From NCBI RefSeq assembly GCF_000715075.1, contig NC_134087.1, forward strand, positions 154,987,436-155,051,435: a stretch of 64,000 nucleotides of DNA, in the 5' to 3' direction. Below, piece by piece: positions 13,031 to 25,622 of this stretch; the first letter of the stretch is position 1; each line of letters opens with the position of its first letter. The DNA is from Nicotiana tabacum (Eukaryota > Streptophyta > Magnoliopsida > Solanales > Solanaceae). Below the pieces are notes generated by a model, which did no database searches, was not told where the DNA came from, and worked only from the letters and a program-made list of their open reading frames with translations. The translations under genes and the position numbers were made by a program.

Positions 13031-13563
13031 GTTGAGTTTGTGGTTGGTGAGATATAACAAATTAGTTTGAAAAAATGGAGGAGAATGATAGATGGAGCGA
13101 AAAAAGTCATGAAGTACTAGAGCTTGGTCTGTCAAAATGGAGTTTTCCAGCCAATGTTACTAATTTTTCAGTCAAAGGTGTCTTTTTACTGCTTTTCACG
13201 AGTTTCATAAAGAGTGTATATAATTACTCTCTATATCATGTCTGTCAAAATGGGTGAAATAATTCCAATTTAAAATAGTTTAGGGGACTTATGGGACTCA
13301 TGCAAAGTTTAAGTTTGTAATTCGCAAAATGAAACTAGTTGAGGAAGGTAATTATATATTTTTCCAATTACTAATGGCACAAAAATAGGCTGATTACATA
13401 TCTAAATCAAGACAAAGAAACCAGTAAATAAATTATTAAGGAGAAATAAAAAGTAAAGAAAAATGGAAAGCGCAAAACTTATTCGCGCTAAACAGACGCC
13501 ATAACTGTTGTTATGACATGTCAGATCACCAAAAGTAAGTTATTATTCTTCTCATTTCATTTG
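13031..13563. other. Spacer between LINE and hAT element
   Basis: AT-rich sequence. It contains the word CTGTCAAAATGG twice in similar form (about 13130 and 13241). The LINE 5' end may extend a short way into it. I see no gene. Confidence 0.4.
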
Positions 13564-13914
13564 ATCAGGGCTAAGGCTGGCATGTGGGCCGGTCCAGGCC
13601 CGGGACCGGCGGCCCATGTGGCTTCTGGACCTAAACGTCCTTAACCGGATAAGCCCGGGACCGTGGAGGTGGGCCGGTCTTTTGGGCCGATCCTTAACTT
13701 TGGGACCGCAAGACCGGGACCGTTTGAGATCGGGACCGAACCGGTCCTTGGCATGCCTAAATGGTCCCAAACGGTCCCAACAGTCAGATTTAAAAAAATA
13801 TTGCTTGTTTGGGCTGCCAAAATAGCCGTTGGCTATTTGCAAAATAGCCATTTAACCCCCCAACTTTATTTTAACCCCAAACTTTTTATAATTATATTTT
13901 TTCCTATTTTCAAC

Positions 13915-13922
13915 TATAAATA
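13915..13922 (+). promoter_or_regulatory. TATA box of the hAT transposase gene
   Basis: TATAAATA followed by a C/T-rich leader, about 260 bp upstream of the first ATG candidate at 14179. The same TATAAATACC plus leader arrangement occurs in the related element at 49631-49638. Confidence 0.55.
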
Positions 13923-14178
13923 CCACCTCATTCTTTTATTTTTCTCACAAAATTATCAATCTCACTCTAATTTTCTTCTATAATTGCTATTATTGCTTCC
14001 TTTATTGTTACAATTTGTGAAAAAAATTGTGAAGTTGGCGATTTAAAGTCTTCAAGTCTTCAACGATAATCAATTTTTAACAAGTTGTTCGTCAATTCGG
14101 TAAACTCGTTCCAACTCATAATTTTTAATACTATAGTTTTATATGTTTTATTTAGTTTCTATTATTTGATTAAGTACG

Positions 14179-16711
14179 ATGGCTTCCTTAAAAAAAATTG
14201 ATAAAAATAAGAGAAAATCCAAGAGTGGCGAATCTAGTGGTCAATCCATTCTTCCTCCACTGCCCCCGGACCCAAATCCCATACCCGTCCGACAACTTCT
14301 ATTCTTGATAGTGATAATAGTTTATCACAATTTACTGAGAATCAATTTTTTCATAATGTTGGAGCTGGTGAACAATTAAACCATTAATTAATGAATGCTC
14401 TTTATTCTAATCCAACTATTGATGAAGATGATGAGGAAGAAATAGATTTTGATGAAACGCAACCGGATGACGATACATCCACTAGTCCTACTCCTGAAGT
14501 TAAAAACCCAACTAATGATAATCCAAATGATGCTCCGTATGACCCTCCTGTTACTACCCCTACTTTTTTCTAGACAGCGTACCAAACGGACAGAAATATC
14601 TATTGTTTGACCTTTTTTTACTCAACTAATTCCACAAAATAAGGCTAAGTGTAAAATTTGTGGTAAGGATTTAGCTTTTAAATATTTTGATGGTTGGAGG
14701 GGGGAAGGGAGGGGGGAAGGGAGGGGAGGGGGAAGGGAACTTTGAAAAGACACATATTGATACACCCTCGAGATAAAGCCAAATATCTTCGTATGAAAGT
14801 CTTGACCGAGGGGACAAGTGTACCTACTCCCAGTCAGGCTGACCCTAGTACCGGGTCAAATTAATTTCAACCGGAATTTAACACTGTTACTTATGGTATT
14901 TTATATTATGATACAAAAAAAGATCGGGATGAATTGACAAAAATAATTATTGTTATTTGTTTACCCTATAGTTTTTCTTCTAGCCCTCACTTTGTGCATT
15001 ATATTGGATAATTTGGAATCCTACTTGTAAAGGTTTTCTTCGCACAACCGTAAAGAGCGATATTTACAAATATAAACATGAATATGAACAATATTTCCGC
15101 TATTTATTTACTCATATAAATTGTCGTGTTGCTATTACAACTGATATTGATAGAAGTGGTAATGACTGTGATTACCTTACTATTACTAGTCATTGGATTA
15201 ATGAGGATTGGATGATGCAAAAGCGCATTATTGCTTATAGAATAATGAATTCACGTCACATATGGCAGTTTATTGTTGGCACAGTTACGGATAATTTGTA
15301 GATATTTTTGCATTATTGATAAAATCATGTCACTTTCAATGAATAATGCTACTAGTAACACAAATGTTGTAACTTTGCTTACCATTACACTAAGTCCTGC
15401 ATTTAGTAACATTTTTCATGTTAGATGTATTTGTCATATTTACCATTTAATTGTGAGTGATAGTATGCGAATTTTAAATATTGAAATTGAAAAGGTTAAA
15501 ATGGCTCTTAACTGGATTTTTTATTCAAACCGTAGAAGTAGACTTAGAGAATATTTTAAAAGATGCGATGAGTTTGTCCTAAGAGAAAGAAAGGTTCCTA
15601 AAACTTGTCCAACTTGATGGAATTACATGTATGAAAGTTTAGTTGTTGCATATGAATATAGAAACCCCATAAACTCAACGTTTAATGCTCATGTAAGTGA
15701 TGATGATGAGAACCTTACAAATGCGTATTGGGCTAATGTTGAAATGCTTGTAGATTTTTTAGAAAAATTTCAAATTGCTACAAATGAATTTTCTGAGCAA
15801 TTATATCCTAATATTTCTAAATGTTTAGTTTATATTGCAGAACTAGCAAATTTGTTTGCTCATTTTTCAGAGGGTGGGAAAATTTATGAACTTGCTATTG
15901 ATTCTATGAGAAAAAAGTTTTAAATTTTTTTTCCCTATTCCCCCTATTTATGGTGTTGTTGCCTTGTTAAATCCTACTATGAAATTAGGAAGTCCTTGAT
16001 TTTTTTATGAAATTGTTTATAATTAGCACTTGAAGAAGAGGAGTTGTCTAAACTTCTGGAAGCGATAACCTCAATTAAAATAAATGCTCAAACTATTTAT
16101 AATGCTTATCAAGTTGCATTAGATCAGGCTAGACCAAATGTTCCAACTGCTTCTTCTTCTGATTCTCAATCATCTAAAAAAACTGCGGAAGTAAGAGCAT
16201 TTAATGCTTGGGCGGGGTTCAGGGGTTCTCAAGGTTCTATTACAAGTGATTTTTCACAACTAAATGATTTTAAAGTTTATTTGTCACAGAGAATTGAGGA
16301 AGTGAATCCCGACGACTCCTTTAATATTTTGGAATGGTGGAAGGACAAAGAAAAATACTTTTCAATTCTTTCAAAGATGGCCCGAGACATTTTAACTATT
16401 CAAGCTTCAACAGTGGCATCGGAGCGCTTTCAGTCAAGTAAGAGTTCAACTCGATGATTATAGAGCGTCTCTGAGGGAAAGCTTGGAAAATCAGTACTTT
16501 TCAGAGATTGGATCCGTTCTGAAAGAAGAAATTTTGGACTTGCTAAATCATAACTAGAGGTAGACGAAGCTTACAAAGAAATGGTAGCTGAACTTGCGGA
16601 GGATTCTGCTTCACCTGAAAGTGGTGATGACCAAACTTCTTTTCTGCCACCACCAACGGAAATTCCTTCGGACCTTGATGGATTTATGAAGTTTGTAAGA
16701 GATACCATGTA
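14179..16711 (+). pseudogene. hAT transposase, multiply broken
   Basis: The N-terminal part (14179 on) is lysine- and proline-rich, then comes an acidic region (DDEEEIDFDETQPDDD) at about 14415-14470. A BED zinc finger follows: CKICGKDL near 14650 and LKRHILIH near 14740-14765. The core region runs 14880-15920 in broken frames. The C-terminal dimerisation domain at 16170-16435 shows LSQRIEE, FNILEWWKDKEKYFSILSK and MARDILTIQASTVASERF, the classical hAT signature. A tail SERRNFGLA leads to a stop at 16709-16711. The finger is disrupted by a G-rich expansion (14696-14738). Many stops mean no functional transposase. In intact relatives it cuts and pastes elements sharing its ends. Confidence 0.88.
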
Positions 16712-17273
16712 ACTTGTATGAACAAAAATTAGTATGTATTATGTAACTTGTATTTTGGCACATCTTGATTAGTTTCTTTTTCTTCTCAATGGTGGTATTA
16801 GCACCTTGTTGTGCTCATTCCATAGGGGGAGGAAGACTAAGAAAGATATTGCCATGTTTTTTTAATGCTATAATAAAATTATAACGCATTGCTTTGAATA
16901 TCTCTTTACAATATTTTTGTCTTTAAATTTGAATTAAAAAATTTAGGTCACAATTCTATAATATAATTTACAAGGAATTGCCTTAGATATTTTTATTACC
17001 ATTTTTTTTCTCTAACTTCTATAAAAAAAAATTAAAAAATAGAAAGTATTCGTTGGGCCCACTTAACCCGGGACCGACCCACTTAACCCGGAACCATTAG
17101 TTCGTGGGCTCGGTCCTGGGCCGGTTCATACAAAAGGACCACAAAGCCCGGGACCATGAAGCCCGTTTAAATTGGGACCGGCCCACTTAGCCCACTTAGG
17201 CCCGGGACTGGCCCACTTGCCACCCTTAATCGGGGCACAAATTTTGAGACTCTAGTCGGTCTCATAAATAGTA

Positions 17274-17523
17274 TTCCTTCCGTTCCAATTTATGTGAACC
17301 TGTTTGACTGGCCACGAAATTTAAGGAAAAAATGAAGACTTTTTGAATTTGTGATCCTAAACATGTCAGAATGGGGTCCAGAGTATTTGTGTGGTTATAA
17401 AAGCTTCTCATTAAGGATAAAATTAAAAATTTAAGCTAAATTGTTTTCAAATATAAAAAGGGGTCATTCTTTTTGGAACGGACCAAAAAGAAAATAGGTT
17501 TATATAAACTGGATCGGAGGGAG
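17274..17523. mobile_element. Stowaway-like MITE (Tc1/mariner), 250 bp
   Basis: The left end TTCCTTCCGTTCCAATTTAT and the right end read inward CTCCCTCCGATCCAGTTTAT are the Stowaway terminal repeat, flanked by TA on both sides (17272-17273 and 17524-17525). It has no coding capacity and ends about 150 bp past the peroxidase stop codon. Confidence 0.9.
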
Positions 17524-17676
17524 TACTAAACAGATTTAAAATATTCTCTTAAAATGTAAGCATATTAAATATATTCGATGATACATTACAGTTGACAACC
17601 AACAGAATAGTATACGACGAAGAATCAAAGGAACGAAAAAATCTTACACAAATTTCAAATAAAAACAAAGCCAAAA

Positions 17677-19045
17677 TCAGTTGACGAAATGGCAATTCTT
17701 TCTGATCTCTCCCTTGTTGCCAGTTAGAACTTCAATGGAGCCCATATGAACCATTGCAGCAGCAAACTTACGTGCCCATGTCGAGCCATACTTAACGTTG
17801 TTAAAAACCAGCTTAGAAGTCAAAGGACTTTCAAACAATGTTTGATCAGAAGTCAACAGTCCCTTATGGTTCTTCAAATTGAGATAGTACTTGTTGTCTA
17901 GACGATTAGGAGTTGAAATATCAAGATTAACAATTGGATCAACTTGGGTGTCACTAATAGGTCGAGGGCACTTATTTTTCAAGAATGAAGCATATCTAGG
18001 ATCAAGGGAAGGATCTTGAGGATGTGTAGCATTGAAACCGTAAAGTCTATTTGAGAAGGAAGAGCAATGAGTGCGACCAATAGAGTGAGCCCCTGACAAC
18101 GTCACCATCTCATCAAGTGACAAACCTTTTCTTTTGAAGTTGTCTTGAAGTTGTTGGGCATTGAAGAAAGGTGGAGGGAGGTTTTGAATGACTTCGGAGC
18201 TCAACGAAACGCGGCCATCGCGACGTCCTCCTGGTAGAGCATAGCTTATGCCTCCCGCGAACAAGGCGCTATCTCTTGCAGCAAAGGCAAGTATGTCCGC
18301 GCACGAAACTGTGCGCGGACATAGTTTTTCCAGCAATGCTTTTGCTTCATCAATAACCTCAAATCCTCGAAGGCTTGGGTTGTTAATGGGACTATCTTTC
18401 TCAGCCGTTTCCTTTCCTCTTACCGAATCAAGCAACACTGAACCATCACAACCCTTCAAAAGATAAAATTAACAACGGAAAACAGCATGTTAGCATTCCA
18501 AAAAACGTTCAACTTAAACAGGCTAATGGTACAAAAGAAATTTTACCCGGTCAAGCCATCTAAAATATAATTCAATTAAACTAATATACATCTGACGATA
18601 TAAATAATTATTTACACTATCAGATCGATATCTATAGGTAACCCTTCCATAAAAGTGCAATTTGTAATCTTAAAAATAACGCAATTGATCACATGCTACA
18701 ACGAGTAAAGGTAATAGTGTAAAAATACTCAATTGAGTTTAAAAGCATTTCATACTGCCACTGTGCATGTATTAACAAATGAAGGAGTACCCTGATAAAG
18801 CAGTCATGGAAATGCATGCGAATAATGCCAGCAGCAGTGCCAGGATTCATCAGAACCGCTTTGAATACAGCTTTTCTAATAATGGCCTCAGCAGCTGGAC
18901 ATGATCTTTTATAGAATCCAACACCAAACGTTGATTTTTTTGGTTTGGGCTTATGTTTGTTCGCCTCAGCAAATACAGAAAGAGAAAGAATCAAACAAAA
19001 GAGCAGCGCTAACATTACAAACTTAGAACCCTTGAAAGAATTCAT
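17677..19045 (-). CDS. Class III secretory peroxidase (peroxidase 5-like), two exons
   Basis: Exon 1 is 19045-18791 and exon 2 is 18453-17677; the 337-bp intron (18790-18454) starts GT, ends AG and is phase 0. The product is 343 aa with a signal peptide ending near ...SVFAEA, so it is secreted to cell wall or vacuole. Distal residues R76 and H80 lie in RMHFHDCF, the proximal haem ligand H208 in LSGAHSIGRTHC. All eight cysteines of the four conserved disulfides are present (49, 82, 87, 130, 136, 215, 247, 338), as is the substrate-pocket LPPP motif. It oxidises phenolics with hydrogen peroxide. An upstream in-frame ATG at 19063 is unlikely because the TATA box is at 19086-19093. One intron where many family members have three. 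It appears intact. Confidence 0.94.
18454..18790 (-). other. Peroxidase intron
   Basis: 337 bp, AT-rich. The donor follows ATCAGG and the acceptor precedes GGTTGTGATGG, joining HFHDCFIR to GCDGSVLL. This is the conserved first intron position of class III peroxidases as I recall it. Confidence 0.9.
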
Positions 19046-19085
19046 TGTTTCCTTTTCTTGCACAATTTGACTGCATATCTAAGGT

Positions 19086-19093
19086 TTTTTATA
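19086..19093 (-). promoter_or_regulatory. Peroxidase TATA box
   Basis: The minus strand reads TATAAAAA 41 bp upstream of the ATG at 19045. Transcription starting about 30 bp downstream would begin near 19060 and so exclude the ATG at 19063. Confidence 0.6.
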
Positions 19094-19850
19094 GCAACTG
19101 AGGTATGACGTGGAAGATTACATAATTAACAAGATGAAATTAAATCTTTAGAAAATGAATCCGCGTAGTTTAGCTTTACAAGTTCAAAGCCATAAAAATA
19201 TAATATTTTCATCTTCTGACTTTGTATTATTGTTTTCACTTCTTTCATTTATATATCAAGATTACATGATCTCTCCACTAACTGTTTCCAGCTTTGCCTG
19301 ATGTATCAAGGTTACATGATCCCCACTAACTGGTTCAACCTTTGCATGATAACATTTTTAATGCTCCTCACGGTCTCTTAGTTTTATTTGAATCTCCAAA
19401 TGTCAGCTGCCTCATCAATTTTTATTTTTTTTAATCAGGAAACTTTATCTTTTTCTGGTTCTGTAGACTTTCTCTTCAAGAAATAAAATGTCGTAGTCAA
19501 GCCAGCTCCTGGATGAGTTGATCAAGAATGATGGTACTTAAAACAGTTAATTAAAGTTTTTGTCCAGATTTATAAAATCTTTTGTAATAATTGACCTCAC
19601 GTAGTTGAGATATTCATCAGAAAAAGATATTCTTCTTATTTATCAAATCCCTTGATATTAGGATCCCGCTAAATTAGGAAACTATAATCAGTGACGTTTA
19701 GGAATTAATTTCTGTTTTGGGTATTATATACACTTTTCCCCGTGAATATTGTAAACAGCAGAATATGAATGAAAAATATTCTCTTTAAAATTCGAAGTTC
19801 TTAGGCATCTGATTAAGGTAGGTTGCAATCGAACGAGCCTCTCCCGGAGA
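19094..19850 (-). promoter_or_regulatory. Peroxidase upstream region
   Basis: About 750 bp lie between the TATA box and the hAT element that starts at 19851. It is AT-rich and contains a 50-bp direct duplication at 19254-19350. No gene is seen. The hAT insertion sets an outer limit to the undisturbed promoter. Confidence 0.5.
19254..19350. repeat. 50-bp tandem duplication in the peroxidase promoter
   Basis: Copy 1 at 19254-19303 and copy 2 from 19304 both read TATCAAG(A/G)TTACATGATC, then CCACTAACTG, then CTTTGC(C)TGATG-like sequence. The copies differ at several positions, so the duplication is not brand new. Confidence 0.85.
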
Positions 19851-20734
19851 TAGGGTGTTAATGGTTCGGTTCGGACGGTTATTTTGTAAATTTTGTACCA
19901 TACCAATTTTTCGGTTATTCTATTATATATAACCAAAATTAGATTTTTCGAAACCGTCCCAATCATATCAGTTTCTCTTCGGTACGGTTCGGTTAATTTT
20001 CGATATTTTTTTTATATGTCATGTAAAAGTCACTAGTAGAAGTAGAATGGAATAACATACGTACTTTTATAGGACTTAGCAAAACTTTCTAGATATTTTT
20101 ACATTTTAAAGGGTGATGAATTAAGAAAATATGAAAGATGCCTAGAATATATATCCATTAACTACTCTACAACAACGTAAAAGAAATTAAATAAATTAAT
20201 ATAAAGAAAATATAAATCACTCAAGTGGAAAGATATTAACCAAGCTGGGACTGAGACTCAAGAATAAAGTCTATAGAAGATTAAATATTCAAAAAAATAA
20301 ATCTAAATTATACGAAAGAAAACATAGTCAATACATCGTAGTTTGCTACTCATAATCGCTACAAATACCTTATTTCTTGCTAGTGAATATACTGGAAATA
20401 ATTTAGTTTCAATGGGATAGCATAATAGGTTTGGGAATTATAATTTTGATTTTATTACTTTTTGGCTTGTAGTTGTTTTCATAATTCTAAGACACAAGCA
20501 AAATTTAATAACTTATTATTTTTAAACTTAATATATAAATATATTTTTCACATATAAATTTATTCGGTACGGTTCGGTATCTTTTCAGTTTATTTTCATA
20601 AAATAAAAAACCTACCCTAATTATCGGTACAGTTATAGATTTATATAAAAACCTACGGTTTTATTAAAAGAAACCTAAAAATCGGTACGGTTCGGTCGAT
20701 TTAATCGGTTTTTAAATATCCATTAACACCCCTA
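19851..20734. mobile_element. Non-autonomous hAT element, 884 bp
   Basis: It is flanked by perfect 8-bp target copies CCCGGAGA at 19843-19850 and 20735-20742. The ends TAGGGTGTTAATGG and (inward from the right) TAGGGGTGTTAATGG form the terminal repeat. Subterminal words GGTTCGG and CGGTACGGTTCGG cluster at both ends (19870-19995 and 20570-20705). The AT-rich interior has no transposase. Confidence 0.92.
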
Positions 20735-20742
20735 CCCGGAGA

Positions 20743-22253
20743 TACCTCAGGACTATTAGAAGTAAACACTAACACCTTAATAATTTCTAAAACATGCTTA
20801 TATTTTCTTTATATATCGATATTGTAAAGAATTTATATACTATTAGGTCATATTCACATGTATAGCTAGTAGCTTCCCTTGATTTCAAAATAAAAAATCA
20901 GTACATTGTTTGGTGTATATAAGACATTTTTTTTAACTATTCCATTATATTGAGCTATTATTGGGCTATATTTTAAAAATATATAAAAATTATTAAAAAT
21001 TATAAAAAAATCTAAAAAATAATTATGTAATAAATTAAATACTTAAAATATAACTCAGGGTCATAAAAAGTATAATAAGTGGTATTTTGACACGAATAAT
21101 GTAATAAATACAATTATTATGAGAAAATAGGCTATTATTGCAAATATTGTAAATAGTAATAAAAAGCACAAATATAATTACATAAATGGAGTAAAAAATT
21201 ATTGAATATGCATATGGGTATAAATAATTAATTTAAATTGCCAAAAAATTAAAAAGATATATTTAATAAATATTGAACGAATTTAATGCAAGGAAACAAT
21301 ATTAAAGCTTTAAAAATTATGAAAAATTAGAGAAAATACTTATTTGGCTCCTATAAATTGAGTATTAATGCGAAAATGATATTTTGAAAGTATATATGAT
21401 ATTTATAAAAATATGAGGATAAAATTGGGTATAAACACTACCATCCGACCATTTTTTGTTGTATGATGCCATTTTCAAAAACTAAAAAAATAAACAAGGA
21501 AACAAACAAGAAAATAAACAAAGATAAGAAAAATAAATACACAAATATTCACAAGTTTTGACCAAAGCATGTATACTTATTTCTCAAATAACCTAAATGC
21601 ACCAAATTATTCTTCGATAATGGCGCCAATTTTGATGACGTCCAAATCCACTCCTCAAAGAATAAGGGGACACGGTCGCATGCAATATAATTTATCAAAC
21701 TATGGGTCGGGGTCGAATCTCACAGAGAACAATATGTAATCGATTACGAAAAGCAAGAGAGTTATTTCTAATTATGTTAAGCCAAACACTAATAGAAAGT
21801 GTTGAGAAAATATTATATCTAAAAGCAAAAAAGTAAACTAACTTAGAAAATAAGTAAAATGAGCAATGGCAACAAGCATCGATATACGAGAAATTATACT
21901 CAACTAATGATCCAATGTATTTCACAAGTTTACAAATATGAGCGAGTTTCTGTTAATTAGACTCAGATGATAATTCCATAGTAGCTTCTTCCGAAGACTA
22001 ATAAAACTTCCTAATTGAATTATTACTAAAACAATTAAGAGATTAAGTGCACCCGAATATGGCTACAAGCAGATCATTCCTATCCCTAAGTAGAATCTAT
22101 AAAATTAGGGTTAACATATCAAATTCTTGTTAATAAATCTTTTCCATCCCCAAATTACCCTTTTCCAAGATTAATTCGAAGTTAATGGGAGAGTCCTAGG
22201 GTTAGTTAATCCCTTTCAAAACATTAAAGAATAAGAATAATTAAAAAAATAAT
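20743..22253. other. AT-rich spacer with a repeat-like segment
   Basis: 20743-21600 is extremely AT-rich with no ORF or clear repeat. 21610-22250 has the style of a dispersed Solanaceae repeat (GGGACACGGTCGCATGC near 21668, GGTCGGGGTCGAATCTCAC near 21705), possibly retroelement-derived. I cannot classify it. Confidence 0.35.
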
Positions 22254-22256
22254 TAA

Positions 22257-22434
22257 CACTACAAAAAAACTGGCTTTAGCTACGAACGTCGTCGCTAGTC
22301 TGTCGCTAAATTGTCCGTAGCTAGCAGAATATCTTGATAATCTGTCGTTAATCCGTCGCTAAATGAGATTAGCGATAGATTTTTCTGTTTCACTACAGAA
22401 TTTGTCCATCGCTTAAACCAGATTTTTTAGAGCG
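22257..22434. mobile_element. Probable CACTA-type MITE, 178 bp
   Basis: The left end is CACTACAAAAAAACTGG. The right end, CCAGATTTTTTAGAGCG, is a degenerate reverse complement of it. A 3-bp TAA flanks both sides (22254-22256, 22435-22437). The interior is full of GTCGCTA-type words. Short terminal repeat starting CACTA and 3-bp duplication fit En/Spm; the eroded right end lowers confidence. Confidence 0.6.
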
Positions 22435-22635
22435 TAACTAACTTCATAATTAATAAAGATCATTCCATACATAAGCACAACAAGAGATTTAATCCAAACT
22501 TTAATAATTTATTCTCATAAACAAGATTCAAGTACTGGAATAAATACTACACACTTAGATATTCAATACAAATCAAGAAAATAAATAAATGAGTGAAACT
22601 GGTTAAGAAAATCTCATCCAAAGTCTTTAAATCTT

Positions 22636-23936
22636 GGCTGAATACATAGACAACCCTTAAACTTGTTCCTTTTTTCCATCTAAACACTTAAACTAACCTC
22701 ATGACTAATTAAGCACTCCATCTTTACACAAAGTGTGCCTTTTAGACACAAGAAGCTAAAGTAGTACAGGAAGGAATATGCGTGTCATTCAACCTTCGGT
22801 GACATGGCAAAAAACCAATGAAAAACCGACATGTGGCTCTTTCCCAGAAAAAAACTTTGAAGCAATGTCCTTTTTAACTGTTGAGCATTAAAAAGGAGAG
22901 AGCAATTCTGTATTTTTTCCAACTCTATTCCCCAGTTCATCTTCTTCCTTAGTTGCTCTCAAATCTCAAGTTAGTTTATAGCTTATTCTGTTAGCTTATA
23001 AGTTTTCACTATTGTCATTTTTCCCACACAAATTTCTGTCCCTTTTTAAGACTTTAATTCCTCTATTAGACCAGATTGAAATCTCCGCCGAGATCGTCGT
23101 GTGTTATTCACCAAATTATGATCAAGTTCTATAGATTCTAGCCAAAGTTTTCATCTTCTAACTCAATAAACAATACCGTGTTATGGAATAACAAACAACT
23201 AATTAAGAGAAACACTTTTGGGAGTTTAGTTTTTTTTGGAATAAACCAACAAACCTCACATCACCAGCCTCAAAGAGAACAACAAGAATTTATCAATAAT
23301 TGTGAAAGTAAAACGAAAATTTAAAAGTGTGATGAGCTGAAAATTTTTCTTTCTAGGTGGCAATTTATCTTTCTTTATTGCTAGGTGTATACTTGGCATT
23401 CTCTGTGCAACTTTATGTGCTGGGATTCTGTTTCTATGTTTGTTTTGGTGAAGTTATGGTATTGAAGAGTGAGGACTCATGGTCATACTCATGGTGGTTT
23501 GTAAGTTTTGAGAGAAATTTTCTGTTTTGAGGAAAATAAAATGAGAGCAAGAAGAGAAAAATCAATGGGACTAGTCGTGCTTATTAACAGAAATTGAGAT
23601 GATGGAATCTGGTTGTGAAAAGGAAGATCAGGAGGGTGACTAGGCTAGTTTTATGGATGAAGAAATGGAGTTTTCCTGTAAACAATGAGGGAGAGTACAG
23701 TGAGGTATGAGGTAATGGCGGTGGCTTCATTGGTGAAGAAGAAAACCATTTCAGTCTTTTTTAAACTGGTTGACGCGCTCAAAATAGGTGAGATTCACCT
23801 TCTATGCCATGGCAGCTTCTTGTGTCTGATAGGCACAATTTGTGTAAAGATGGAGTGCCTAATGGGTCATGAGGTTAGTGTAAGTGTCTAAATGAAAAAA
23901 AGGAACAAGTTTAAGGGGTTGCCTATGTATTCATCC
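22636..23936. mobile_element. Non-autonomous Mutator-like element (MULE), 1301 bp
   Basis: The terminal inverted repeats are about 122 bp (22636-22757 and 23814-23936), starting GG(C/A)TGAATACATAG and continuing through TTAAACTTGTTCC and CTAACCTCATGAC to GACACAAGAAGC. Perfect 9-bp target copies TTAAATCTT flank them (22627-22635, 23937-23945). Long terminal repeats with a 9-bp duplication are the MULE signature. The interior has no transposase. It holds a T/C-rich leader-like segment (22920-23080) that might be captured host sequence. Confidence 0.9.
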
Positions 23937-23945
23937 TTAAATCTT

Positions 23946-25250
23946 CAACTGCCAAGTGTGTGTAATAACCTTAGCTCCCAAAACTTGTATTTTATCTAAA
24001 TATATACCACAAGATATCTTCCAAATGAGCTAGGTCGAGTATTAAATAGTTTGGGACCAAAAAATGTGAATTTCCAAATCTGTCCAGTTTTTCTGCCGAG
24101 TCCTTCTTCGCGTTCGCAGTCAAGGCTTCGGTTTCTTGAAGAAGATAATTACTGACCATCGTGTTCGCGATTAAGCCTTCACGTTCACAAAGGCTTGTTG
24201 ACCAGTTGACTTTTACATTCGCAAAGAGTAATCTAGTGGGTAGAAATTTTATCTTAATTTCAGCACCATTTTAACTTCTTTTCACTTGGTTTCTTTTCCG
24301 ATCACTTCTAAATCACATAAACCTGTCAACTAGAAGTATATTATAGTAAATGCACTATTTTATCAATTGAAAATTCTATGATTAAAGAAGAGATAAGTGG
24401 GTAAAATACGAACTTATCATCAGCCGACTGAGGAGGCTACTTGGGAGTCCGAGTCCAATATGAGGAGAAGATATCCACATCTTTTCGATCCAGGTATATT
24501 TCTATGCCCGTTTGAGGATGAACGTTTCTTTCAGAGGTAGAGAATGTAGCGACCTGATAGATCGTTTTGAGTTCTAGCTTCCCATTTTGTGATTTGAGAC
24601 TTTATATAGCTTTATTCGATGATTTATGATTTGCGTGCACGGTCTATTTTGTTTTTTGAAAAGATTAAGTGTGATTTTTCGACGAAAGGTTGATTTTTGA
24701 ACTTGAAAATGGTTAGAGTTGACAACATTCAAAATTGTTGGTAAACAACCTCGGATCGGTATTTTAAGGATTCCGGTAGGTTCGTATGATGAATTTGAAC
24801 TTGGGGAGAATGGGTAAACAAGACTTGGCCTTAGTTTTGGATTTTGACCATGTGGGCCAAGGTTGACTTTTTGTTAACTTTTACAAATATGTTAAAGATT
24901 GAACTTTTTTTTATACTAGGATAGTTTCTAAAGTTTGTTTTGACTTATTTGAACATTAATTGGTTGGATTTAAGTGATTAGAGGCTTGTGCTAAAGGAAA
25001 GATAGTTTTGGAGGGTTGATTTGTGCCGGAAAGAGATAAGTGTCTTGATTAACCTTGATTTGAGGGAATTAGGATGTAATTAGGTCTAATTATTATGTGT
25101 TATATGTGTATGAGTGGTGTATATGCAAGGTGACGAGTGTATGTGTTCGCTATGGGTTGAGCATGCGGGTAGAACTAGTTATCTTGTTGCTTCATGTATT
25201 ATGTCTTTCATGTTTTAACTAGATTGTAAGACTCTTTGACTATTTCCATT
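23946..25250 (+). repeat. Ty3/gypsy LTR remnants
   Basis: 24544 starts TGTAGCGACC and continues GATCGTTTTGAGTTCTAGC, GTGCGTGCACGGTC-like and CGAGGTGACGAG-like blocks, parallel to the LTR starting at 39125. Just before it, TTTGAGGATGAACGTTTC and GTAGAGAA resemble the polypurine-tract end of that element type. The LTR trails off by about 25210. The preceding 24090-24240 has TTCGCGTTCGCAG-like words seen in other LTRs here. No coding region remains. Confidence 0.6.
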
Positions 25251-25604
25251 CGTGTATGTAGCCGTGTTGATTTGGCTATTGGTACAAAGTGATTATTATT
25301 TCCAATATGGCAAGTTATTTTTTATCGTTTTTCTTGATATTGTTTGTGCTTCCCACTTTGCTTGGAATTGCTTTATATTTTTATGCTTGGTGAGGAAGAG
25401 TGAACAGATAAGCTTTAAATGCTTACATATATGCTGAATAGAATCCCTTGCCAATATAATATGCATTTCTAGTACATACAAATATGTTTTAGAAAAACCG
25501 AAAAGCTCCAAACAGAAACTCACACATTGGACAAAACACAGAATCGAGCCAAAACAAAAGGAAATTAAAATGGAAGCAACTGACTGCGTTCCGGATTTTC
25601 CTAC

Positions 25605-25610
25605 TTTATT
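25605..25610 (-). terminator. Candidate polyadenylation signal of the b561-DOMON gene
   Basis: The minus strand reads AATAAA 13 bp after the stop codon. It is close to the stop for a plant near-upstream element, so the real signal may lie further downstream in 25440-25600. Confidence 0.3.
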
Positions 25611-25622
25611 GGTGTCTCTTAA

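Larger units (their letters stand above)
13572..17228 (+). mobile_element. hAT-superfamily DNA transposon, formerly autonomous, 3657 bp
   Basis: The ends are inverted repeats: TAAGGCTGGCATGTGGGCC on the left against TAAGGGTGGCAAGTGGGCC read inward from the right (17 of 19). They are flanked by 8-bp target copies ATCAGGGC (13564-13571) and ATCGGGGC (17229-17236), one mismatch. Both subterminal regions are crowded with GGCCCGGGACC-type words (13590-13780 and 17050-17220). Inside lie a promoter, a BED zinc finger, transposase core and hAT dimerisation domain. Terminal repeats, 8-bp duplication and domain order together identify a hAT element. Confidence 0.93.
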